Assembly: GCA_021817825.1 (NCBI GenBank)
Contig: JAKAFS010000042.1
Coordinates: 1-32,594, forward strand
Origin: Deltaproteobacteria bacterium
Lineage (GTDB): Bacteria; Desulfobacterota; Syntrophia; Syntrophales; UBA5619
Direction of reading: 5' to 3'
Length of the DNA stretch: 32,594 nt
This document shows, one piece after another, positions 9,309-16,280 of the stretch (positions are counted from its first letter, which is position 1; the number at the start of each line of letters is the position of its first letter). The notes beneath the pieces were generated by a model that made no database searches, was not told the DNA's origin, and worked only from the letters and a program-made list of their open reading frames with translations. The translations under genes and the position numbers were made by a program.

Positions 9309-10808
9309 ATGCCGTTCACACCGATCGAGCTGCCCTTCGTCCTTACCGGCCTGGGCGTCGCCGCGGCCGGAATGGGCGGCGACGTGCGTCCCCCCGCCGT
9401 GTCCGGACAGTTCTACCCGAAGGCGGAAGCCGTCCTGAGAGGCGCCGTCGAGGCCTTTATGGCCGATGCGCTACCCCCTCTGGCCAAAGCGCCCCTGGCC
9501 ATCGTCGTCCCCCATGCCGGATACATCTATTCCGGCCAGATTTGCGCCGACGGCTACAACCAGCTCCGCGGCCGGGAGGTCGATACGGTGGTCCTCCTGG
9601 GGACCAACCACACGACTCCCCATCTGCGGAAGATCGCCCTCTACCCCGGCGCAGGGTTCCGGACCCCTCTGGGAACCGCCCCGGTGGACATCAAGACCGT
9701 CGCCGCGCTGCTGGCCGCCAGTCCCGACTGCGCTGCGGATGCGGCCCCCCATGTCCGCGAGCATTCGCTGGAGGTCCAGGTCCCCTTCATCCAGGTCCTT
9801 TTCCCCAGGGCCGCCATCGTCCCGGCCGTCGTCGGCGAAGGGGACCCCGCCTTCTTCGCCCGTTTCGGGGCCGCCCTGGCCGGCGTCCTCAAAGGCCGCC
9901 GGGCGCTGATTGTGGCCAGCTCCGACCTTTCCCATTATCCGTCCGCGGCGGATGCGGAGGTCATCGACCACCAGACCCTGGAAGCGGTCGCGACGCTCGA
10001 TCCGGAAAGGCTTGCCCAGGCGCTTCGGACCCAGGCGGCTCGACGCATCTGGGGCTTGGACACCAGCGCCTGCGGCGAATTTCCGATCCTGGCCGCCATG
10101 GCCGCGGCGAAGGCCCTGGGGGCCGAGGGCGGCCGGGTGGTCAGCTATGCCAATTCGGGCGACCTCCCGATCGGCGACCGGGACAGGGTCGTCGGCTACG
10201 GAGCGGTCGTTCTGGGATCGGGACTGGAACCCGCCCGCACGACCGCGCCGCCGTCCGCCGGGGAAGACCTCTCCGCCGAGGATCAAAAGGGACTGCTGGC
10301 GCTGGTGAAAAGGACGATCACCCGCTATCTCACGACCCAGACGGTTCCGCTGCCCAGGGGCTTCAGCCCCGCCGCGCAGGTTCCCCGGGGAGTCTTCGTC
10401 ACCCTCAAGAAGGGAGGCTGCCTCCGGGGCTGCATCGGCCGGATGATCCCGGACCGACCGCTGGCCGCGCTCGTCGGAGCGATGGCCCTCCAGGCCGCCT
10501 TCGAGGATCCCCGCTTCCCCCCTCTCACGCTTGCGGAGGCGCCGAAACTGGAGATCGAAATCTCGATCCTCACCCCCATGAAGCCGGTCGCGGGCCCCGA
10601 GGAGATCGTGGTCGGCCGGGACGGCGTCCTGCTCCAGAAAGGGGGCTCTTCGGCGGTGTTTCTGCCCCAGGTCGCCCCGGAACAGGGATGGAGCCGGGAA
10701 GAGATGCTCGACCATCTCAGCTGCAAAGCGGGCCTCCCCGCCAACGCCTGGCGGAAAGGGGCCTGCTTCTTTACCTTCCAGGCCCAAGTACTCAACGAAG
10801 AGCATTAG
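9309..10808 (+). CDS. MEMO-AMMECR1 fusion (AmmeMemoRadiSam proteins B and A)
   Basis: ATG at 9309 is chosen over an upstream in-frame ATG at 9255 because AAAGGAGAG lies just before it; this gives 499 residues. Residues about 25-305 are a MEMO domain (LigB-like fold). The three residues that bind metal in human MEMO1 (His49, His81, Cys244) have counterparts here: His69 in VVPHAGYIYSG, His101 in LGTNHTTP and Cys255 in SACGEFPI. Residues about 320-495 are an AMMECR1 domain (RGVFVTLKKGGCLRGCIGR, with the conserved LRGCIG). These domains are normally genome neighbours of a radical SAM protein in the AmmeMemoRadiSam set, whose biochemical role is not settled; that third gene is not in this window. 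A lysine-rich exported protein follows after 29 bases and is probably co-transcribed. Confidence 0.92.
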   Translation: MPFTPIELPFVLTGLGVAAAGMGGDVRPPAVSGQFYPKAEAVLRGAVEAFMADALPPLAKAPLAIVVPHAGYIYSGQICADGYNQLRGREVDTVVLLGTNHTTPHLRKIALYPGAGFRTPLGTAPVDIKTVAALLAASPDCAADAAPHVREHSLEVQVPFIQVLFPRAAIVPAVVGEGDPAFFARFGAALAGVLKGRRALIVASSDLSHYPSAADAEVIDHQTLEAVATLDPERLAQALRTQAARRIWGLDTSACGEFPILAAMAAAKALGAEGGRVVSYANSGDLPIGDRDRVVGYGAVVLGSGLEPARTTAPPSAGEDLSAEDQKGLLALVKRTITRYLTTQTVPLPRGFSPAAQVPRGVFVTLKKGGCLRGCIGRMIPDRPLAALVGAMALQAAFEDPRFPPLTLAEAPKLEIEISILTPMKPVAGPEEIVVGRDGVLLQKGGSSAVFLPQVAPEQGWSREEMLDHLSCKAGLPANAWRKGACFFTFQAQVLNEEH

Positions 10809-10837
10809 AAGTGAATGGACAAACAGGAGGGAACAGG

Positions 10838-11143
10838 ATGAACAGGGTGATGTTGCTGGTTGCGGCGTTGGTCTTCGGGTTGACCGCTTTGGCTTTTGCC
10901 CAGGCCCCGGCGGGAAAGGCCGAGAAAAAGACGGTGCAGGAAACCATCAAGCAGGACGTCAAGGATGTGAAGAAAGACGCCAAGAAAATGCAGGAAGAGG
11001 TAAAAAAGGAAGTCAATGAGCAGGTCGCGGGGGCCAAGGAATCGGCCCAGGAAGTCAAGAAGGCCGCGGCAGGAGATGCGAAGAAAGTAAAGAAAGCCGT
11101 CACGAAGGATAAGGCGAAGCAGGCAGCGAAAAAAAAGAAGTGA
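10838..11143 (+). CDS. Lysine/alanine-rich exported protein
   Basis: 101 residues. A signal peptide (MNRVMLLVAALVFGLTALAFA) is followed by about 80 residues made almost only of Lys, Ala, Glu, Val, Asp and Gln, in a pattern expected of one long charged helix (repeated VKK/VKKDAKK/EVKK units), ending in a poly-basic tail (AKKKK). It has no Cys and no known domain. The composition recalls histone H1-like tails or apolipoprotein-like helices, but the signal peptide points to the periplasm or outside. ATG at 10838 has AGGAGG upstream. It sits 29 bases after the MEMO-AMMECR1 stop, so it is probably in that operon. Function unknown; binding to acidic polymers (cell wall, nucleic acid, LPS) is only a guess. 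Confidence 0.75.
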   Translation: MNRVMLLVAALVFGLTALAFAQAPAGKAEKKTVQETIKQDVKDVKKDAKKMQEEVKKEVNEQVAGAKESAQEVKKAAAGDAKKVKKAVTKDKAKQAAKKKK

Positions 11144-11273
11144 TTCCGGCGCGACCGCCGACAGGAAGCCCGGAGGCCCCAGTTTTTCCGGGCTCCCGCC
11201 GCGCGGCGAAGCGGCAACGGAACAGCTCCGGTTCGTCCTCCTTAGGACTTCTGTCGATTGCCAGGCCTCCCCT

Positions 11274-11471
11274 ATGATTGGAACCAACCGTATCGATATC
11301 AAACCGGGGGCCCATGTGAAGGTCGTCCGGAAGCAGGATCAGCGATCAGGGAAATTGACCGAAGGCGTCGTCAGCGATATCCTGACCAAGTCGGCGTCGC
11401 ATCCGCACGGCATCAAGGTTCGGCTCCAAGACGGCAGCGTGGGCCGGGTCAAAGAGATCCTTGTCGGCTGA
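11274..11471 (+). CDS. ywbE: YwbE family protein (DUF2196)
   Basis: The 65-residue protein matches the small YwbE family along its whole length: IKPGAHVKVVRKQDQRSGKLTEG, HPHGIKVRLQDGSVGRVKEI. The family is widespread, of one compact beta-rich domain, and its function is not known. No strong Shine-Dalgarno is seen before the ATG at 11274. An 8-bp hairpin without a T-run (AGCCCGGA 11167-11174, TCCGGGCT 11187-11194) lies between it and the preceding gene. The YaiI/YqxD gene follows 55 bases on. Confidence 0.85.
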   Translation: MIGTNRIDIKPGAHVKVVRKQDQRSGKLTEGVVSDILTKSASHPHGIKVRLQDGSVGRVKEILVG

Positions 11472-11526
11472 AGGCGCCTAACGATCGGTCGCGTTTCGCA
11501 CCGAGGCAAACCGATAAAGGAAAAGA

Positions 11527-11991
11527 ATGCGGATTTATGTCGATGCAGATGCGTTCCCGAATGTGCTCAAGGATATCCTGTTCCGGGCCGCGGAACGGAT
11601 GCAGGTCCCCCTGGTCTTTGTGGCCTGCAAAAGACTGAGTTTCGGCCGGTCGGCCAACATCTCGGTCATCGAAGTGCCGATCGGTCCGGATCTGGCCGAT
11701 GACCGCATCGTGGAGCTCGTCCAGCCCGGCGATCTCGTCATCACGGCGGATATTCCCCTGGCGGATCGGACGATTACCAAAGGCGCCTTCGCCCTCAATC
11801 CCAGGGGAGAACTCTATACGGAGGAGAATATCAAGGACCGGCTGGCTTTCCGTGGCCTCATGAATGAGCTCCGGGATTGCGGCCTGGTGACCGGAGGGGG
11901 ACCGGCGGAATTCACGAAAAAGGATCGCCAGGCCTTTGCCAATCAGTTGGACCGTCTGGTAAGCAGGCAGCTCAAACGGGAAGCCCTCTAG
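11527..11991 (+). CDS. yaiI: YaiI/YqxD family protein (UPF0178)
   Basis: The 154-residue protein carries the family's N-terminal YVDADAFPNVLKDIL, the central LVITADIPLADRTITKGA and the C-terminal FTKKDRQAFANQLDRL. The Asp-rich motifs (DADAFP, TADIPLAD) resemble PIN-like nuclease folds and suggest metal binding, but no activity is established for the family. The ATG follows an AAAGGAAAAGA ribosome site. It is probably read with ywbE. Length is normal for the family. Confidence 0.88.
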   Translation: MRIYVDADAFPNVLKDILFRAAERMQVPLVFVACKRLSFGRSANISVIEVPIGPDLADDRIVELVQPGDLVITADIPLADRTITKGAFALNPRGELYTEENIKDRLAFRGLMNELRDCGLVTGGGPAEFTKKDRQAFANQLDRLVSRQLKREAL

Positions 11992-12032
11992 CGCTGCCCT
12001 TCCCCCTGAAAAGACCGGCCTTTCGGGAAGTG

Positions 12033-12371
12033 CTACGATCGTCCTTTGGTCAGGCTTTGGAAGTCGCTCTCGGCCTTGGCCAGAAGTTTCTCCAGATCCC
12101 GCTCCAGTTGTTCAAACCGATCGATCAGGGCCTCGGCCTGCGACGTCAGATGCATGCCCTTCTCGTTCGCATCGATCTCGACGAGCTTCATTCCCATCCG
12201 CTCTTCCGAGGCCTTCAGCCTCCCCCAGGCGGCCCGGTAAGACATCTGAAGTTTCTTGGCCGCGGCATTGAGACTGCGCATATCCCGCACTGCCGTAAGG
12301 ATGTCGTCGCGCCCCCTGCCAAAGACGACTCTCCCCTCTTTTTCGATCCAAACCTTATGTTTGATGTTCAT
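12033..12371 (-). CDS. ModE-type winged-helix DNA-binding protein
   Basis: 112 residues. The N-terminal 100 match the DNA-binding domain of the molybdate regulator ModE: ILTAVRDMRSLNAAAKKLQ, then MSYRAAWGRLKASEERMG, with the recognition helix about residues 40-58. The two molybdate-binding TOBE/mop domains of full ModE are absent; only a short helical tail (SQAEALIDRFEQLERDLEKLL) follows, which could dimerise. ATG at 12371 has GGGAGG 9 bases upstream. A strong promoter lies upstream (separate entry). The nearest molybdenum/tungsten enzyme is the formate dehydrogenase operon about 2.5 kb away, so a role in its control or in Mo uptake is plausible but not shown. Confidence 0.82.
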   Translation of the reverse strand: MNIKHKVWIEKEGRVVFGRGRDDILTAVRDMRSLNAAAKKLQMSYRAAWGRLKASEERMGMKLVEIDANEKGMHLTSQAEALIDRFEQLERDLEKLLAKAESDFQSLTKGRS

Positions 12372-12401
12372 GCCGGCATGCCTCCCTTTTATTCACGGTG
12401 A

Positions 12402-12430
12402 AATATAGAAAGAAGGAACCGTTGTGTCAA
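12402..12430 (-). promoter_or_regulatory. Sigma-70 promoter of the ModE-type gene
   Basis: On the minus strand TTGACA (12430-12425), a 17-bp spacer and TATATT (12407-12402): a near-consensus promoter with its start about 25 bases before the ATG. Confidence 0.75.
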
Positions 12431-12726
12431 TGTAATTCATAACCGGGTCCCCATTATTCTCCCGATCGTCGCATCGGCGGCTCATCGCTGCCGGGATCGT
12501 CTGACAAAAGGCCATCGGCAACGGCCCATGACAGACATGGTCTTTTATAGGGGCTATCACCCCCTGCCAGGCGCCCGGACCCCCAAAGGCGGATTCGAGA
12601 TCCTTTTCGCTATCCCGGGTAACCCAAAGAGGAACTATTTTTTGGAAAAATGGTAGCACTGCCTTTCCCATCCTGTGGTAAAAGAGAAAAAAAGTGGTCG
12701 CCCAGGGCGGCAAAAGGCAACCTCCT
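12431..12726. other. Intergenic region between divergent genes
   Basis: About 300 bases between the ModE-type promoter and the helicase start. I see no gene, no clear hairpin with a T-run, and no obvious promoter for the helicase. Confidence 0.4.
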
Positions 12727-14307
12727 ATGACGGAACGAACCAAACCTGACGGCATCGACCTCAACCCGGAGTTCCGAAAAGCTCTGACATTGATGGAGGA
12801 CTCCCTCCGCCATGTCTTTGTCACGGGACGGGCGGGGACGGGGAAATCGACCCTCCTGACCTATTTCCGCAGGATGACCCGCAAGAACGTGGTGGTCCTG
12901 GCGCCCACGGGGGTGGCGGCGGTCAATGTCGGCGGCCAGACGATTCATTCCTTCTTCGGCTTCAAGCCCGACGTGACCCCCGGCAGCGTCCGGAAGCGGG
13001 ACCGGGATGAAAAAAAGAACCTCTACAAAGGCCTCACGACCATCGTCATCGACGAGGTTTCCATGGTCCGGGCCGACCTGCTCGATTGCGTCGATAAATT
13101 CCTGCGCCTGAACGGTCCCGACGGGACCCTTCCCTTCGGCGGCGTGCAGATGATCCTGATCGGCGACCTCTACCAGCTTCCGCCCGTCGTCACGGGTGAA
13201 CAGCGGGCCATCTTCCGCAGCCACTACGGTACCCCTTACTTTTTCAGCGCCAAGGCCATGGAGGATCTCGATATGGCCCTGGTCGAGCTGGAACAGGTCT
13301 ATCGTCAACAGGACGACGAATTTATCCGGCTCCTCAACGCCATCCGCAACCGGACGGCGACCGACGAAGACCTCGCCGTCATCAATCGGCGCTGCGAACC
13401 GGCATTCGAGCCGTCGCCGAAGGACTACTACATCTACCTGACGAGCACCAACGCCCTGGCCGATGGAATCAACAAGGCACGCCTGGCCAAATTGAAGGAA
13501 AAAACCTGGCTGGCACAGGGGTCCATCGCCGGTGATTTCGGCGCCGAGTATCTGCCCACGGCGGTGGATCTCCGACTGAAGCGGGGCGCCCAGATCATGC
13601 TTTTGAACAATGACGCCTCGGGACGCTGGATCAACGGAACGGTCGGTCGGGTAACGGGCTTCATTCAGGACGAGGAGGGCCAGGAGCTGATTGCCGCCGA
13701 TCTGGAGACGGGAGAGCCGGTTTCCATCAGCCGGCACACCTGGGAGATCTACCGGTTTTTCCTCAAAGAGGGAGAACTGGCTTCGGAAGTCGCCGGTTCC
13801 TTCACCCATTTTCCCGTCCGTCTCGCCTTCGCCGTGACGATCCACAAGAGCCAGGGGAAAACTTTCGAAAAGGCGGTGATCGATGTAGGCCGGGGCACCT
13901 TCGCCCATGGGCAGATGTATGTGGCCCTGTCGCGCTGCAAGTCTCTGGAGGGGATCGTTCTCAAGCAGCCGTTGAAGAAAAGCCATATCCTGCTCGATTG
14001 GCAGGTGGTGAAATTCCTGACCCGTTTTCAATATGCGCAAGCCGAAGGGTCCTGCTCGCGGGAAGAAAAGATCCGGCTCATCGAGGCGGCGATTGCCGGC
14101 CGCCGGATCTTGGAAATCCTCTACCTGAAGGCCAAAGACGAAAAATCCCGCCGGTCGATCCAGCCGCTTTACATCGGCGACATGGAGTTCAAGGGCCACT
14201 CCTTCCTCGGGATGCAGGCACTTTGCCTGGAGCGTCAGGAAAGGCGAACCTTCAATGTGGACCGGATTCTGGAGATCGGCAACGGTCAGACGCCCCCCAA
14301 AGCGTGA
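12727..14307 (+). CDS. Pif1-like helicase with C-terminal WYL domain
   Basis: 526 residues from ATG 12727 (AAAAGG 9 bases upstream; an upstream GTG at 12694 is less likely). Walker A is GRAGTGKS (34-41). APTGVAAVNVGGQTIHSFF and VIDEVSMV (Walker B) follow, then GDLYQLPPV, and near the end of the motor AVTIHKSQGKTFEKAVID and YVALSRCKSLEG, typical of Pif1/RecD-like superfamily 1B 5'-3' DNA helicases. Residues about 446-517 form a WYL-type domain (IRLIEAAIAGRRILEIL, RRSIQPLYI, FLGMQALCLERQERRTFNVDRI). Pif1-WYL proteins are known, and in one thermophile the WYL part binds single-stranded DNA. A role in unwinding G-quadruplexes or R-loops is therefore reasonable. It stands alone rather than in a defence cluster. 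Confidence 0.88.
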   Translation: MTERTKPDGIDLNPEFRKALTLMEDSLRHVFVTGRAGTGKSTLLTYFRRMTRKNVVVLAPTGVAAVNVGGQTIHSFFGFKPDVTPGSVRKRDRDEKKNLYKGLTTIVIDEVSMVRADLLDCVDKFLRLNGPDGTLPFGGVQMILIGDLYQLPPVVTGEQRAIFRSHYGTPYFFSAKAMEDLDMALVELEQVYRQQDDEFIRLLNAIRNRTATDEDLAVINRRCEPAFEPSPKDYYIYLTSTNALADGINKARLAKLKEKTWLAQGSIAGDFGAEYLPTAVDLRLKRGAQIMLLNNDASGRWINGTVGRVTGFIQDEEGQELIAADLETGEPVSISRHTWEIYRFFLKEGELASEVAGSFTHFPVRLAFAVTIHKSQGKTFEKAVIDVGRGTFAHGQMYVALSRCKSLEGIVLKQPLKKSHILLDWQVVKFLTRFQYAQAEGSCSREEKIRLIEAAIAGRRILEILYLKAKDEKSRRSIQPLYIGDMEFKGHSFLGMQALCLERQERRTFNVDRILEIGNGQTPPKA

Positions 14308-14448
14308 TAACCACCATTGTTTCCTGATATATTTTCCTTGACAGACCAGATTCCTTTCCCTATCGTGATCGAGCGCAAGAGCAACTCCTTATCTTTTCAT
14401 TCCACGGCCAGAAGGCCGTCACACACCAATGAGGCAAAAGGGGGTTTC

Positions 14449-14751
14449 ATGGGAGAGGAAAGAAGAGAGCATGAGCGCAAAAAAACAAATCTGAAGACGA
14501 GTCTGCTTTTAAACAGCCGCGAGGTATCGGGAATCCTCGAGAACATCTCCGCAGGAGGGGCATTGCTGGGCGTCGAAAAGGACGATGGCGGCAAGATCGC
14601 AGCGACGGATGTGGGACAGGACGTTTTATTTCGGATGGAGCGGGACGGATCGTCGGTGACCCAACGGGGTCACATCTGTCGCTACGTCGAGAGCCATGGG
14701 GACAAGTACGTGGCGATCATCTTCACGGGGACTCCGAGGGCCTGGGCCTAA
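14449..14751 (+). CDS. PilZ-domain protein, c-di-GMP binding
   Basis: 100 residues from ATG 14449 (AAAGGGGG upstream); a longer open frame upstream does not look like protein. It is a single PilZ domain with the RxxxR c-di-GMP motif at R6-R10 (RREHER) and the second motif N32-x-S-x-x-G (ENISAGGALL). Binding of the dinucleotide is thus likely. The C-terminal strands (GHICRYVESHGDKYVAIIF) complete the barrel. There is no partner domain, so it would act by protein contact, for example on motility or exopolysaccharide. An HD-GYP phosphodiesterase is encoded about 8 kb away. Confidence 0.85.
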   Translation: MGEERREHERKKTNLKTSLLLNSREVSGILENISAGGALLGVEKDDGGKIAATDVGQDVLFRMERDGSSVTQRGHICRYVESHGDKYVAIIFTGTPRAWA

Positions 14752-14778
14752 CATAGGAAATGGTAAAATCAGAAAAGA

Positions 14779-14813
14779 CGGGGCCCGCTCCCTGACCTAA
14801 GGAGCGGGCCCCG
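14779..14813. terminator. Shared terminator between convergent genes
   Basis: A perfect 13-bp stem (CGGGGCCCGCTCC at 14779-14791, GGAGCGGGCCCCG at 14801-14813) with a 9-nt loop lies between the PilZ gene (plus) and fdnI (minus). A short A/T tract flanks each side, so it can serve both directions. Confidence 0.75.
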
Positions 14814-14822
14814 CCGTTTGCA

Positions 14823-15488
14823 TTAATGGCCGGAAACCTTTTTTTTCTCCTCGCCGTAGATCTCGAGCGTCCCCGCCGCCTCCATCTCCTTTAGCCACTT
14901 GGGATGCTGCTTGACCAGCCATGCCCGGGTCACCCAGCCGTGCGTCATCGCCGGAAGCGAGCCGGGCGAGCCGATCGTGCCCAGATAAAGGTGGACGAAG
15001 AAGAAGGGAAAGACGACCGCGAACCCCAAGGCGTGGAGCGGATACATCCACCGCACCAACTCCACGGGAAAATAAGAGGGAAACCACATGACAAGTCCCG
15101 TGCCCACCATGAGCACGCCGAAGAGAACGCCGGCCTGAAAGAACATCTTCTGCCCCGGGTTGTATTTCCCGACCTCGGGGACCTTGTCCACATGCCAGAG
15201 ATAGCCCCCGGCGCAGAGCAGCCATTCCCGGTCCTCCGGCAGGGAAAAGAAAAAGGCCTCCCGCCACCACATTCGGACCATGAAGAAGAGCGCCAGGATG
15301 AAGAAGAGGCCCGTGAAATTGTGGATGTACTTCATCGATTTCAAGCCCCCCATGAGCGGCCCAATGAAGTTGAAGGAATGAAACATCATCCCCAGCCCCG
15401 TAAGACACAACAGGAGGAACGAGACGGCCAGGCTCCAATGGACGATCCGCTCGAAGGCGTCGGTGACCTTGATCAACCCCTTTTTCAT
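14823..15488 (-). CDS. fdnI: Formate dehydrogenase cytochrome b subunit (gamma)
   Basis: The 221-residue membrane subunit passes electrons from the beta subunit's iron-sulfur clusters to quinone through two b hemes. Four membrane helices are seen (about 18-36, 53-73, 117-137, 150-170). The four heme ligands align closely with those of E. coli FdnI: His17 (ERIVHWS), His56 (KYIHNFTG), His152 (PLHALG) and His166 (FFVHLYLG). The start ATG overlaps the fdnH stop by four bases (ATGA), so translation is coupled. The C-terminal tail (about 180-221) is cytoplasmic and charged. Last gene of fdnGHI. Confidence 0.92.
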   Translation of the reverse strand: MKKGLIKVTDAFERIVHWSLAVSFLLLCLTGLGMMFHSFNFIGPLMGGLKSMKYIHNFTGLFFILALFFMVRMWWREAFFFSLPEDREWLLCAGGYLWHVDKVPEVGKYNPGQKMFFQAGVLFGVLMVGTGLVMWFPSYFPVELVRWMYPLHALGFAVVFPFFFVHLYLGTIGSPGSLPAMTHGWVTRAWLVKQHPKWLKEMEAAGTLEIYGEEKKKVSGH

Positions 15489-16279
15489 TTCGCACCCCCT
15501 TCCTTGGTCCGGTTGTCCGCGTCATCCGGCGTCTTCGGCCCGTGAATGATATAGTGCAGGAATGACGCTGCCAGGACCCCGCCCACCGCCATCAGGCTCA
15601 AGGGCTTCAGGAAATCCTTCCAGACGACGACCGAAAGCGGCACCCGCGGATGGGCGGGCAGGGCATCGTAGACTTCCGGTTTTTCCTGAAGGACATAGAT
15701 CACATGGGTCCCGCCGACGAATTGATCGCCATAGACCCCGGCGTCTCCTCCCAGTTCCTTGGCCCGGGCGTAGGCCTTCTTGAGCATGTCCTCCTTGTCT
15801 CCGAAGGAAAGCGCCCCGGTGGGGCAGGCCTTGACGCAGGCGGGCAGGAGATCGGCCCGAATCCGGGAGAGGCAGAGGTCGCACTTGTAGACCTTGTCCC
15901 TGACGCCGTCGTAACGGGGAATCTCGAAGGGGCAGGCCGATACGCATTCCTTGCAGCCGATGCACCGCTCGCTTGCGATCCCCACGGTCCCCAGCTCGCT
16001 GTGATAAAGGGCGCCGCTCGGACAGACCTTGACGCAGGCGGCGTCGGTGCAGTGCATGCAACCGTCCTTCCGGAAGAGCCATTTGACCCCGCCCTTTGCC
16101 TCGATCTCCTGGAAACGGATAAGGGTCCAGGTGTCGGACTGGAGATCGGGAGGATTCTGATAAGTGCCGGCCGCGAAGGTCTGCCGCGCGGGAAGGCCGT
16201 TCCACTGTTTGCAGGCCAGCTGGCAACCACGGCAGCCGGTGCATTTGGCCAAATCGATGAGTTTCACTTTCTCGTTCAT
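15485..16279 (-). CDS. fdnH: Formate dehydrogenase iron-sulfur subunit (beta)
   Basis: 264 residues with four ferredoxin-type cysteine sets for four [4Fe-4S] clusters: CTGCRGCQLAC (13-23), CMHCTDAACVKVCP, CIGCKECVSACP and CDLCLSR...CVKACP. A C-terminal membrane helix (about 225-247, LSLMAVGGVLAASFLHYII) anchors it, as in E. coli FdnH/FdoH. It links the selenoprotein alpha subunit to the cytochrome b. ATG is one base after the fdnG stop, with an AAGGGGG site inside the end of fdnG. Confidence 0.93.
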   Translation of the reverse strand: MNEKVKLIDLAKCTGCRGCQLACKQWNGLPARQTFAAGTYQNPPDLQSDTWTLIRFQEIEAKGGVKWLFRKDGCMHCTDAACVKVCPSGALYHSELGTVGIASERCIGCKECVSACPFEIPRYDGVRDKVYKCDLCLSRIRADLLPACVKACPTGALSFGDKEDMLKKAYARAKELGGDAGVYGDQFVGGTHVIYVLQEKPEVYDALPAHPRVPLSVVVWKDFLKPLSLMAVGGVLAASFLHYIIHGPKTPDDADNRTKEGGAK

Positions 16280-16280
16280 G

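Noticed and set aside
9542-11143. A 533-codon plus-strand frame joining the MEMO region to the lysine-rich protein
   Set aside because: The part over the MEMO gene is the +2 shadow (Arg/Pro-rich). The real small gene starts at ATG 10838 after AGGAGG with a clear signal peptide.
12393-12824. A 143-codon minus-strand frame between the ModE-type and helicase genes
   Set aside because: It overlaps the helicase start and the ModE-type promoter and has no recognisable protein features.
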